The translations under genes and the position numbers were made by a program. The notes below the pieces were generated by a model. It did no database searches and was not told the origin of the DNA. It saw only the letters and a list, made by a program, of their open reading frames with translations. A stretch of DNA of 14,400 nucleotides from Anaerolineae bacterium (GTDB lineage: Bacteria > Chloroflexota > Anaerolineae > Aggregatilineales > Phototrophicaceae): positions 1 to 14,400 of the forward strand of contig JANQRM010000686.1 of the NCBI GenBank assembly GCA_028284565.1. Reading direction: 5' to 3'. Shown piece after piece: positions 8,101 to 14,400 of this stretch. How positions within the stretch are numbered: the stretch's first letter is position 1; each line of letters starts with the position of its first letter.

Positions 8101-9775
8101 GGAAGCGGTTTACACCTTTGAAGGACATGCTGATGTCGTTCGTGAGGTCGATATATCACCGGATGGAACACAAGCACTTTCAGCATCTGAAGATAGCACG
8201 CTGATTTTATGGGACATCGAAACGGGTGAGCTGGTGAACCAATTTGAAGATGGCATCAGCGAGATTTATGCGGTGGATTTCAGTCCGAGTGGATTTACGG
8301 CACTCTCTGGGATGCAGGATGGGCGGATTGTCTTATGGAACGTGGCTACAGGCGACCCACTCATTCAATTTGACGCATCTACTGGTGGGCATGAACAGCA
8401 AGTGTGGACGGTACAATATACCCCGGATGAATTGGGCTTTATCTCTGGTAGTGAGGACAATCGCCTGCTTTTGTGGCGGTTCGAGGCGGGTGCGCCTGTA
8501 CAAGTCTTTGATGGACATAGTGCGCCTGTGATTAGTGTGAAGTTTAGTCCGGATGGTACACGCATTGTCTCCGGTGGGGAAGATAATGCGGTCATTGTCT
8601 GGGATGTGGGGACAGGGGCGGAAGTGCAACGCTTTAATGGGCATACCTTCCTTGTCTACGATGTCGCTTATAGTCCGGATGGCGCGCATGTTCTCTCTGG
8701 TTCATGGGATTGGACAGCCCGCGAATGGGACATTCATCATGGAGCATTGCTGAGTACGATGGGTGAAGAGAACGATGTTCATCATATGGATAGTGTGCGC
8801 GATGTGGTGTATACCTCTAATGGGGAGTTCGCACTATCCGCGGGGTTGGACGGGCGTATTCTGCTGTGGGAGATGGCGACAGGCAATGTGTTGCGTGAGT
8901 TCGCTGGGCATGAGGGTGGAGTTTATGCACTGGCATTGAGTCCGGATGATGCCTCATTTATCTCTGGGGGAGCCGATAACTTGGTCATTCGCTGGGACAT
9001 CTCATCGGGTGAAATTCTGGAACAGTTCGCTGGGCATAGCGATGAAGTTTGGACAGTCGCCTATAGTGCTGATGGCACACTGATTGCCTCTGGTGGACGA
9101 GATAATACGGCGATTCTATGGAACGTGGAGTCGGGTGAGCAAGTCAATCGGCTGTTTGGGCACGGCTTCCGTATCACGGGTGCTGACTTTAGTCCTGATA
9201 ACCTTAATTTGATTACGAGTTCATGGGATAACACGCTGATAATGTGGGATGTGCTGACGGGTGAGCAAATTAGTCAGTTTGAGGGACATACTGACTGGAT
9301 TTATGGTGTGAAATACAGCCCTGATGGAACAACCGTCGCTTCGGCTTCCGCAGATGGAACGGTCATCTTATGGGATGTGGCATTCACGGCACGCTTACGC
9401 ACCTATGAGGGGCATGGCACACAGGTTTATGATGTAGCATATAGTCCTGATGGACAGTTTTTACTATCCGGTGCGGCGGATAATCAGGTGATTTTGTGGG
9501 CGTTGGATGCAGGTGAAGAGATACAACGTTTTAGTGGGCATACGGATGCCGTGCGGAGTGTCGCTTTTGCTCCCGATGCAACCATCTTCATGTCTGCTTC
9601 TGCGGATTCGTCAATTAAGTTGTGGTTGGTGCGCTTGACCTTGGATGACCTGCGTGAGTGGGTGTCGAATAACCGTTTCACCCGTGAGTTGACCTGTGCT
9701 GAGCGTGAACGTTTTGGGGTGGAACCGCTATGCCCGGCACCAACGCCTGTTGTTCTGCCGGGGCAGAGTTTCTAA
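5156..9775 (+). CDS. Membrane-anchored Ser/Thr protein kinase - STAND NTPase - WD40 fusion
   Basis: 1539 residues. A Hanks-type kinase spans ~15-275, with GEGGFG at 22-27, VAIK lysine K44, catalytic HRDLKPAN at 135-142, DFG at 155-157 and SPEQ at 188-191, so all key catalytic residues are present. From ~321 (NPYKGLRAF) a novel-STAND-type NTPase begins, with Walker A GPSGSGKSS at 365-373 and Walker B LLIDQFEE around D457. A charged, coiled-coil-like helix (~752-785) leads into one membrane span (~786-808). Residues ~899-1491 carry 14 WD40 repeats, and the tail has two cysteines (C1514, C1526). The likely topology is kinase and NTPase inside with the WD40 propellers outside. Family knowledge suggests a regulated signalling or sensor switch: ligand binding by the propellers, NTP-driven assembly and substrate phosphorylation. 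The target is unknown. A modest SD (TAAGGG, 5144-5149) precedes the ATG. The RidA-like gene follows after 19 bases. Confidence 0.93.
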   Translation: MVETKQLTGTTIKGYELEELIGEGGFGAVYRATQPSVKREVAIKIILPDYANDPEFVRRFEAEAQLIANLEHIHIVPLYDYWRDATGAYLVMRYFRGGNLQQVLEKGHWPFEDAPRIVDQIATALEVSHRSGVIHRDLKPANIMLDDEKNAYLGDFGIAKDLDHITDFSTMIEANEAEGLMGSPDYISPEQIKQDFIGPQTDIYSLGLILYKLLTGRKPFPGLALSTLISKHLTEDLPHIREVRPDLPEELNQVIRKATEKNPQERYQSTLELAREFRRAIRHISEESLGELEQRSPDAFDMDEVVEPDLDSIYLDIEPDNPYKGLRAFQEADADDFRGRDALINRLLNRMQQEDVTGRFLAVIGPSGSGKSSVVKAGLIPQLRQGALENSDQWYIVEMVPGTHPLEELEAALLRVAINPPASLLEQLKADERGLVRAVKRILPGAGDENSLVLLIDQFEEVFTMVEDEEARAFFLKSLLNAAQDPKSQLRVIVTLRADFYDRPLQYPEFGELVRQCTEVVLPLNDDELKDAILEPAMHNGMALEAGLVESIIGDVSGQPGSLPLLQYALTELFERRDGLWMTLSAYREIEGVSGALTQRATDIYHELTANQQALVRQMFLRLVTLGEGTEDTRRRVLLSEVLALHTDQDKMQAVVDAFGKYRLLTFDRDPVTRTPTVEVAHEALIRQWGLLREWLDENRDGLRIQRRVATSSAEWENAGRDRSFLASGNRLQQFEEWIQDTELSLTESERDYVQESLVERTRQEKAEAERQAKELELEERSRSRLRALVAVLSIAFVGAVVLSGFALNQSNLADQNAATATNAQGEALVQANLAGTAAFEAEVSAMEAQSLAFASGSQLALGNGNTDLAILLALEANTVGESTIQTRRTLAESAYAPGTRQVFDTHTNRVMAVAYTPDGTQALTTAQDLLLILWDLETGEMLQQMEGHSDWVWDIAVHPDGQRAITASADGTLILWDLTTGEAVYTFEGHADVVREVDISPDGTQALSASEDSTLILWDIETGELVNQFEDGISEIYAVDFSPSGFTALSGMQDGRIVLWNVATGDPLIQFDASTGGHEQQVWTVQYTPDELGFISGSEDNRLLLWRFEAGAPVQVFDGHSAPVISVKFSPDGTRIVSGGEDNAVIVWDVGTGAEVQRFNGHTFLVYDVAYSPDGAHVLSGSWDWTAREWDIHHGALLSTMGEENDVHHMDSVRDVVYTSNGEFALSAGLDGRILLWEMATGNVLREFAGHEGGVYALALSPDDASFISGGADNLVIRWDISSGEILEQFAGHSDEVWTVAYSADGTLIASGGRDNTAILWNVESGEQVNRLFGHGFRITGADFSPDNLNLITSSWDNTLIMWDVLTGEQISQFEGHTDWIYGVKYSPDGTTVASASADGTVILWDVAFTARLRTYEGHGTQVYDVAYSPDGQFLLSGAADNQVILWALDAGEEIQRFSGHTDAVRSVAFAPDATIFMSASADSSIKLWLVRLTLDDLREWVSNNRFTRELTCAERERFGVEPLCPAPTPVVLPGQSF
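7852..9631 (+). repeat. Fourteen WD40 repeats (two seven-blade propellers)
   Basis: Fourteen units of about 42 residues can be counted by eye, each with a GH or equivalent near the start, an SPDG-type turn, and an LWD/IWD-type end followed by TGE. Fourteen fits two seven-bladed propellers. Units 4, 5 and 8 depart from the rule: unit 4 has EDG for the GH, unit 5 is longer with TGGHEQQ, and unit 8 has an HHMD insertion. Unit 7 ends REWD. Confidence 0.85.
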
Positions 9776-9794
9776 TTATTAGTGAAAGGACTGG

Positions 9795-10217
9795 ATGATG
9801 GTACATCAACGTATTTTGACTCAAACAACATTGGGTGGCGATATTTTCCCAGATATTGATTACGGCATCAGTAAGGCGGTACGCGCTGGTAACTTCGTTT
9901 TTGTAGAAGGGCAAACGGGCTTAGCGATGGATAATGGCTCGTTTATCGGGGAGGGCGATCCAGCGGCACAAGCAGAAAATGCGATGCAGAACGTCAAGCA
10001 AATTTTGGAAGCGGCGGGAGCACGCATGGAAGATATTTGCAAAATCACAACCTATGTCACTAAAGCAGAATATCGTGACCTCGTGTATCCGGTCATCGCT
10101 CGACATTTGCAAGGGGTGTATCCCTGCTCAACGGGGGTGGTGGTCAAGGCACTCGGCAAACCCTATGCCGACTTTGAAATTGACGTGTTTGCTGTTATTC
10201 CTGAAGAACGATTATAG
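9795..10217 (+). CDS. RidA/YjgF/UK114-family protein, probably not a canonical enamine deaminase
   Basis: 140 residues, the usual family length. Recognisable Rid features are AVRAGNFVFVEGQ at 28-40, the helix AENAMQNVKQILEAAGA at 60-76, ICKITTYVT at 81-89, YPCSTGVVV at 109-117 and ADFEIDVFAVIP at 125-136. RidA proteins form trimers and hydrolyse reactive 2-aminoacrylate/imine intermediates using an arginine in the (F/Y)PARS segment. Here that arginine position reads Ser112 (YPCSTG), so classic deamination is unlikely and it may belong to another Rid subfamily with an unknown job. Two adjacent ATGs (9795, 9798) are possible starts, and GAAAGGA at 9784-9790 suits either. It lies 19 bases after the kinase stop on the same strand, so it is probably co-transcribed, and it converges with the GntR gene. 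Confidence 0.88.
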   Translation: MMVHQRILTQTTLGGDIFPDIDYGISKAVRAGNFVFVEGQTGLAMDNGSFIGEGDPAAQAENAMQNVKQILEAAGARMEDICKITTYVTKAEYRDLVYPVIARHLQGVYPCSTGVVVKALGKPYADFEIDVFAVIPEERL

Positions 10218-10246
10218 GCTTGTCATTGTTGCAGGATGTCACAATA
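10218..10246. other. Short convergent intergenic gap without a clear terminator
   Basis: Only 29 bases separate the stop codons of the convergent RidA-like and GntR genes. A weak ATTGT...ACAAT inverted repeat (10225-10245, 11-base loop) is the only structure. It has AT arms and no T-tract, so I do not call it a terminator. Confidence 0.4.
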
Positions 10247-10978
10247 TCATATTTGCTTCAAGACGGCGCGCACTTTGTAACGGTCTCCACGATACACTGA
10301 ATGCACATATTCGATGGGTTGGTCATCATCTGTATACGTGAGGCGTGTCACATAGAGGATGGGATGCCCCTTCTTCATTTTGAGAGCTTCGGCTTCTGTG
10401 GCAGTGGCTTGGCGCGCTTCAAAGGATTGTTCTGCATACGTGAGATGAACACCGTATTCGGTACGTAACACCTCATATAGCGACTCATGAGCAAAATTGT
10501 GAGTCTCTAGGATGTTAGGACACCAGTGTGCAATGATATTGGAGGTTTCGATTGCAATGGGTTGATTATCCGATAAGCGGACACGCTTCAATACAACGAC
10601 ATCCGTATCGGGTGGAATATCAAGGAGGCGCGCCAGTTCATCTGTAGCTAGTTCAACGATAGCTTTTAGGACACGACTCGTTGCCGATTGACCCCGTTTT
10701 GCCATCTCCTCCGTAAAGCTGGTGAGGGTTTCGATTTGCTGGTCGAAGGGTTGGGAGCTAATGAAGGTCCCTTTGCCAATGCGGACATAAAGGACACCTG
10801 CTTGAACCAATTCTTTGACGGCTTTGCCAGCTGTAACCCGACTGACTCCGAAGCGTTTGGAGAGTTCGCGCTCAGAGGGGATGCGTGTATCTGGCTCAAA
10901 GTTGCCGTTTTTGACATTGATTAAAATGTAGTCTTTGATTTGCTCATATAGTGGTTTAGCGGAATTGGCATCTAGCAT
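10247..10978 (-). CDS. GntR-family transcriptional regulator, HutC type (UTRA ligand domain)
   Basis: 243 residues, typical for the HutC/YvoA group. Residues ~8-74 form the winged helix-turn-helix: PLYEQIKDYI, then IPSERELSKRFGVSRVTAGK at 33-52 and GKGTFI at 69-73. Residues ~95-240 match a UTRA effector domain, with LDIPPDTDVVVLKRVR at 119-134, a central ESLYEVL and the C-terminal PIEYVHSVYRGDRYK at 221-235. Such proteins usually repress nearby uptake and catabolic genes until a small molecule, often a sugar or amino-acid derivative, binds UTRA. It is the last gene of the ABC importer cluster, 37 bases after the small membrane gene, so the importer is a likely target. The start is supported by GAGGGAAG at 10984-10991. 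Confidence 0.92.
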   Translation of the reverse strand: MLDANSAKPLYEQIKDYILINVKNGNFEPDTRIPSERELSKRFGVSRVTAGKAVKELVQAGVLYVRIGKGTFISSQPFDQQIETLTSFTEEMAKRGQSATSRVLKAIVELATDELARLLDIPPDTDVVVLKRVRLSDNQPIAIETSNIIAHWCPNILETHNFAHESLYEVLRTEYGVHLTYAEQSFEARQATATEAEALKMKKGHPILYVTRLTYTDDDQPIEYVHSVYRGDRYKVRAVLKQI

Positions 10979-10983
10979 TCCAG

Positions 10984-10991
10984 CTTCCCTC
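10984..10991 (-). promoter_or_regulatory. Shine-Dalgarno site of the GntR gene
   Basis: GAGGGAAG on the minus strand, five bases before the ATG at 10978. It supports this start over internal methionines. Confidence 0.6.
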
Positions 10992-11015
10992 GATTTTTAA
11001 GTTCAGTAAGAAGAT

Positions 11016-11201
11016 TCATAGACGGTTCAGGAGTTGTCCGACCATCAACACAGCGATAATCAGCAAACCGCCAATAATCGCGCTACAAAAACTAATGACA
11101 TACTCCGCGCTGTTGGGTGGTTGAACAAAGAGCATGATGATGCTACAGACACTGATAAACATGCCAATTGGCAACAAGCCTCTATACAGATTCTGTTGCA
11201 T
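11016..11201 (-). CDS. Small two-TM membrane protein of unknown function
   Basis: 61 residues: a short N terminus, a hydrophobic span at ~9-27 (LLPIGMFISVCSIIMLFV), a polar turn PPNSAEY and a second span at ~36-58. The start overlaps the last 20 bases of the upstream DppF-type ATPase gene in another frame. AGGAGA at 11213-11218 lies 11 bases before the ATG, inside that gene, so translational coupling is plausible. The strongly amphipathic plan and position in a tight same-strand cluster argue that it is a real gene rather than a shadow. No family recognised. It may be an accessory subunit of the importer or an unrelated small membrane protein. Confidence 0.6.
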   Translation of the reverse strand: MQQNLYRGLLPIGMFISVCSIIMLFVQPPNSAEYVISFCSAIIGGLLIIAVLMVGQLLNRL

Positions 11202-12210
11202 AGGGTGTGAGTTCTCCTGACTCAGTCAACGGGGTGCAGGCAACCGCTTGCTCGTATTTCGCTGTCTGGATCAATTCCGGAACCTGAGCATCACAGACGG
11301 CGGGTACATAAAAGGGACAACGAGGATGAAAGGCACAACCCGATGGCATCGCCGTCAAGCTGGGTATTTCCTCGGACCGAAGTCGCATGGGTTGTTTACG
11401 ACGTGTAATATCGGGGTCGGCTTCGGGTACAGCGGAGAGGAGCGCGCGGGTGTAGGGATGGGCTGGATTACCAATGACATCTGGTGTCTTGCCGATTTCC
11501 ACAATGCGCCCCAAATACATTACGGCAATCCGTCCTTCCCATGCAAAGTATTTGGCAAGGGCAAGATCATGGGTGATAAAGACGATGGTTAAGTCTAAGC
11601 GGTCACGTAGTTCATGAAGCATCTTGAGAATACCGATACGGATGCTGACATCGACCATGCTGACTGCTTCATCAGCGACGATTAGGCGTGGATTGACGGT
11701 TAATGACCGCGCGATACTGACCCGTTGACGTTGTCCGCCACTGAGTTGATGCGGGTATTTGTTTACAATGTCGCCGGGTGGGGTTAAATCGACTAAGGTT
11801 AGTAACTCCCAAATCCGCCGACGAAGTTCTACCCGACTCTCAACCATTTTGTGGCGTTTGAGGGGAAAGCTGAGAATTTGCCCAATCGTATGGGCTGGGT
11901 TGAGCGATGCAAAAGGGTCTTGATGGACAATTTGTAGGGCGCGGCGTAAACGGGCTTTTTCTTTGCCTTGAAAATCGCTTTTGGGGCGACCATCAACTAA
12001 GACTTCTCCGCTTGTTTCGTTGAGCAGACCAGCGATGATTTTTCCAGTTGTCGTCTTGCCACAGCCACTTTCCCCAACCAGACAGATGATTTCATTCGCG
12101 TGGAGTGTCAGGTTAATATCTTGAAGGACAGGAATTGTCTGATTGCCTTGCACGAAGGATTTGTAAACATGATGGAGTTCAATAAGGGGTCCGTCATTTT
12201 TGGGTTTCAT
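11182..12210 (-). CDS. dppF: Peptide-type ABC transporter ATP-binding protein (DppF/OppF-like)
   Basis: 342 residues. ABC motifs in order: Walker A GESGCGKT at 46-53, Q-loop Q97 (VHQDPF), signature LSGGQ at 156-160, Walker B LIVADE at 176-181 and H-loop His214. The short C-terminal oligopeptide-transporter extension carries four cysteines (C292, C298, C306, C325) in the pattern known from DppD/DppF proteins, some of which bind a [4Fe-4S] cluster. It hydrolyses ATP on the cytoplasmic face to drive import, pairing with the DppD-type subunit. Its ATG overlaps the DppD stop in an ATGA arrangement (12207-12210), so the two are translationally coupled. VASM-like EAVSMVD replaces the more common EPTSALD after Walker B, a normal level of divergence. 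Substrate cannot be told from sequence and may be peptide, nickel or oligosaccharide. Confidence 0.93.
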   Translation of the reverse strand: MKPKNDGPLIELHHVYKSFVQGNQTIPVLQDINLTLHANEIICLVGESGCGKTTTGKIIAGLLNETSGEVLVDGRPKSDFQGKEKARLRRALQIVHQDPFASLNPAHTIGQILSFPLKRHKMVESRVELRRRIWELLTLVDLTPPGDIVNKYPHQLSGGQRQRVSIARSLTVNPRLIVADEAVSMVDVSIRIGILKMLHELRDRLDLTIVFITHDLALAKYFAWEGRIAVMYLGRIVEIGKTPDVIGNPAHPYTRALLSAVPEADPDITRRKQPMRLRSEEIPSLTAMPSGCAFHPRCPFYVPAVCDAQVPELIQTAKYEQAVACTPLTESGELTPYATESV

Positions 12211-13241
12211 GCCGATTCAACTTTCCGTTCCCGTGCCGCCAAAACTCGTTCATGTTCATAACAGGCAATTTGATGATGCGGATTCGTTGCAGAATGCTCA
12301 TAAGGTGGAGGAGTTTGCGAGCAAACATCCACCGCAAAGCGACAACGTTCATGAAATTTGCAACCCGATGGCGGTTCGATCAAATCTGGCGGGCTACCGG
12401 GGATGCTCTGTAAATCTTCAGCTTCGGCACTGAGGCGTGGCGCGGCATCCAGCAAGCTTAGGGTGTAAGCGTGTTGGGGACGATAAAAGACTTCTTGTGT
12501 CGGACCCATCTCGACAATTTCCCCAGCATACATGGTGGCAATGGTATCAGCAATTTCTGCGGCAACAGCCAAATCATGGCTGATGAAAAGAACACTAAAG
12601 TTGAGTTCGGCACGCAGTTGCTTTAGTACTTCGAGTATGGAGCGTTGGGTCAGAATATCAACAGCCGTTGTGGGTTCGTCCATGATAACGACTTGTGGAC
12701 GGAGCAAGAGTGCTAATGCCAATAGCACCCGTTGACGCATCCCACCACTCAACTCATGCGGATAACTATTGAACACGCGCCAAGGGTCAAGGCGAACTTT
12801 TTCTAAGAGTTCAAGTGCGCGTCTTTCGGCTTCTTTCCGACTCATTCCATGCGCTCTGCCAGTATCATAAATCATGTCGGAGATTTTAATCACCGGGTTC
12901 AAAGAATTGAGCGCGCCTTGAAAGACCATGGAGCATTCTGCCCACAAAAAGCGTTTGATTCCTTTTGAGCTGAGTTTTAGGATATCAAGTTGAGAGCCGT
13001 CTCGCTTGGTGTAAACAATCGAACCTTGGTCGATATTACCTGCGCTAGGCAGTTGGCGAATCAATCCCAAGTTCAGAGTCGATTTGCCACAGCCACTTTC
13101 ACCGATAAAAGCGAGTGTTTCACCTGCATGTAAGTCGAAAGAGACCTTGCTAACCGCGCGTACCCGCCCACGCTCTGCGAGATAACTGATGTGCAAATCA
13201 CGGACACTGAGAACAGTGGGGGAGTTGTCATAATCAAACAT
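12207..13241 (-). CDS. dppD: Peptide-type ABC transporter ATP-binding protein (DppD/OppD-like)
   Basis: 344 residues. Walker A GESGCGKS at 47-54, Q-loop Q108 (MVFQGALNSLNP), signature LSGGM at 164-168, Walker B VIMDEP at 185-190 and H-loop H222. The C-terminal domain has C294, C300, C307 and C327, the arrangement that binds a [4Fe-4S] cluster in characterised DppD proteins. With the DppF-type subunit it forms the heterodimeric motor of an importer. The start is 15 bases after the permease stop. The leader shows only a weak SD-like GAAAGCGA, so coupling to the permease gene is likely. DppD and DppF differ throughout and are not a recent duplication. Confidence 0.93.
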   Translation of the reverse strand: MFDYDNSPTVLSVRDLHISYLAERGRVRAVSKVSFDLHAGETLAFIGESGCGKSTLNLGLIRQLPSAGNIDQGSIVYTKRDGSQLDILKLSSKGIKRFLWAECSMVFQGALNSLNPVIKISDMIYDTGRAHGMSRKEAERRALELLEKVRLDPWRVFNSYPHELSGGMRQRVLLALALLLRPQVVIMDEPTTAVDILTQRSILEVLKQLRAELNFSVLFISHDLAVAAEIADTIATMYAGEIVEMGPTQEVFYRPQHAYTLSLLDAAPRLSAEAEDLQSIPGSPPDLIEPPSGCKFHERCRFAVDVCSQTPPPYEHSATNPHHQIACYEHERVLAARERKVESA

Positions 13242-13256
13242 AAGGTCGCTTTCGTA

Positions 13257-14400
13257 TTACAGTCCGCTTCGAAGGCGGGGATTGAATAGTTCTTCGAGGG
13301 CGCGGGTGAAAAGAACCAGCGAGAGTTGGAACAGGGCAATCGCCATAATCGGTGCGACTAGCATCATAGCGGCTTCTGGATTGAAGAGCGCGCCTTGTTG
13401 TCGTCCCAAGAAAATCATGTAACCCCAATCGGGTTCTTCTAGCGGGACAAGCCCTAAGACCACCAAGCCGACAATCGAATACATGGCGGTGCGGATGGAG
13501 AAAATCATGTTGATTGCCACATAGCTAATCAGATTTGGGAAGACTTCGCGCGTGATGATGTGAAACAAGCCCAAATCTAAGGCGATTGCGGCTTGCACAT
13601 AGTCGCGTTCCCGCAGACTCAATACCTGTGCGCGCACGGCTCGCATCAAACCGGGCCACGTCAACAAACCCAGCAAAACAGCCAGCATCAAACTACTATC
13701 AAAGGTGATAATCCCCGCCAACACAAGAAGAAGGGGGAATTGGGGTATTGTCAAAATAAAATTGGAAATTGCCGATAAGACTTGGTCAACCAAGCCGCCG
13801 ACCAATGCCGCAACCGCCCCCAATGTGACGGCAATCACGGTTGAAATTAAGCCGGCTTGAATCGACGTGATGATAAGGTCTTGTCCCCCATAGACAATAT
13901 GGGACATGATGTCCCGCCCCTTGTAATCCAACCCCAGTGGATATTCGGCGGAGGGCATAGAGAAGAGCGTGTTCGCCCCCTCTCTACGACGATCTATATG
14001 CGTACGTCCATCGTATTCGATAACTAAAGGACCAAAGACAGACATGATGATAAAAAACATAATGCCCAAAAAACCAATAAAGCCACCTTTATTCCGAAGC
14101 AAGATTCGAGACGTTTGGCGAATATAATTTCCAAGCCCTGCCAGTTGGCGCATGACAAATTCGGATGTGGTCTCTTCAAAATCCACTTCTTCAATTGAAG
14201 CTCGAGAGGTAAAGGGGTCTTGTCGATTGACATAAGCAAAGGACATCACGACAGCTGTAGCAAAGAGGATCATCGGGATGCCGCCCAAAAAGCCACAGGC
14301 AAATCCACTCAGCGCGCAAGCGAGCCAGCCGATCACCCCCGCTTGAACTTGCTTGTGATACAGACCGACGGCAAACGGGACGAGTCCGCAGAGAATGCCA
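13257..14400 (-). CDS. dppC: Peptide-type ABC transporter permease (DppC/OppC-like) with extra N-terminal membrane module (5' end outside window)
   Basis: The frame is open to the right edge. A GTG at 14336 is possible, but the 21 codons upstream also read as a good hydrophobic coding sequence (FAVGLYHKQVQAGVIGW across the GTG), so the true start is probably beyond 14400. The canonical part has an OppC_N-like segment (RILLRNKGGFIGFLG), the HPLGTDxxGRD-type loop as YPLGLDYKGRD, four to five more spans and the EAA loop (RERDYVQAAIALDLG) that docks onto the ATPases. It ends 15 bases before the DppD-type gene. The N terminus carries two additional spans and a short acidic linker (IEEVDFEE) ahead of the normal OppC_N region, an unusual extension compared with standard ~300-residue DppC proteins. 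The DppB partner and the binding protein are expected to the right. Confidence 0.9.
   Translation of the reverse strand, partial: GILCGLVPFAVGLYHKQVQAGVIGWLACALSGFACGFLGGIPMILFATAVVMSFAYVNRQDPFTSRASIEEVDFEETTSEFVMRQLAGLGNYIRQTSRILLRNKGGFIGFLGIMFFIIMSVFGPLVIEYDGRTHIDRRREGANTLFSMPSAEYPLGLDYKGRDIMSHIVYGGQDLIITSIQAGLISTVIAVTLGAVAALVGGLVDQVLSAISNFILTIPQFPLLLVLAGIITFDSSLMLAVLLGLLTWPGLMRAVRAQVLSLRERDYVQAAIALDLGLFHIITREVFPNLISYVAINMIFSIRTAMYSIVGLVVLGLVPLEEPDWGYMIFLGRQQGALFNPEAAMMLVAPIMAIALFQLSLVLFTRALEELFNPRLRSGL

Noticed and set aside
10225..10245. Possible terminator between the convergent RidA-like and GntR genes
   Set aside because: The stem is five A/T-rich pairs with an 11-base loop and no T-run on either strand.
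9934..10341. A 135-codon plus-strand frame overlapping the RidA-like gene and the GntR gene end
   Set aside because: It is out of frame with a clear Rid protein, is rich in Arg/His/Cys in the manner of a shadow frame, and crosses a convergent gene end.
1..14400. CRISPR array, tRNA, insertion sequence or prophage
   Set aside because: No regularly spaced direct repeats, cloverleaf-like sequence, transposase or phage gene was seen. The only repeats are within-protein modules and WD40 blades.

Overview
The window suggests a bacterium of the Chloroflexota (Anaerolineae-like lineages). This rests on the style of the proteins: a very long Ser/Thr kinase joined to a STAND NTPase, a membrane anchor and 14 WD40 repeats, a giant secreted protein with Pro-Thr linkers and a Ca-binding thrombospondin-type-3 motif, and a permease carrying an extra small membrane module. 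No rRNA or other phylogenetic marker is present, so the placement is moderate-confidence inference. There are no tRNAs, CRISPR arrays, insertion sequences or phage genes.

Layout. (1) Positions 1-4685, minus strand: one uninterrupted reading frame of 1561 codons that starts at 4685 and runs off the left edge. It encodes a secreted protein with a signal peptide, a glycoside-hydrolase-like TIM-barrel domain, three homologous ~277-residue modules separated by Thr/Pro linkers, a Cys-pair domain, an SdrD-B/prealbumin-like domain and the start of a TSP3 region. (2) Positions 4686-5155: an AT-rich, gene-free divergent intergenic region with several short palindromes. (3) Positions 5156-9775, plus strand: the kinase-nSTAND-TM-WD40 receptor-like protein. 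(4) Positions 9795-10217, plus strand: a RidA/YjgF-family protein lacking the usual catalytic arginine, probably co-transcribed with the kinase. (5) Positions 10247-14400, minus strand: a gene cluster read from the right edge. It holds an OppC/DppC-type permease (incomplete at its N terminus), a DppD-type ATPase, a DppF-type ATPase, a 61-residue two-TM protein and, last, a GntR/HutC-type regulator.

How the genes may work together. The cluster at 10247-14400 is most of a peptide-type (Dpp/Opp) ABC importer. Its substrate-binding protein and the DppB-type permease would be expected just beyond the right edge. The GntR/UTRA protein at its 3' end is a candidate local regulator. The kinase-STAND-WD40 protein and the large secreted protein diverge from a shared control region, so a link between an envelope-spanning sensor and an exported glycan-active or adhesive protein is possible, though unproven. 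The RidA-like gene lies 19 bases after the kinase. No known defence or biosynthetic system is evident. The less ordinary parts are the triplicated surface modules, the 14-blade kinase fusion with its arginine-less Rid neighbour, and the small membrane modules attached to or overlapping the ABC importer genes.
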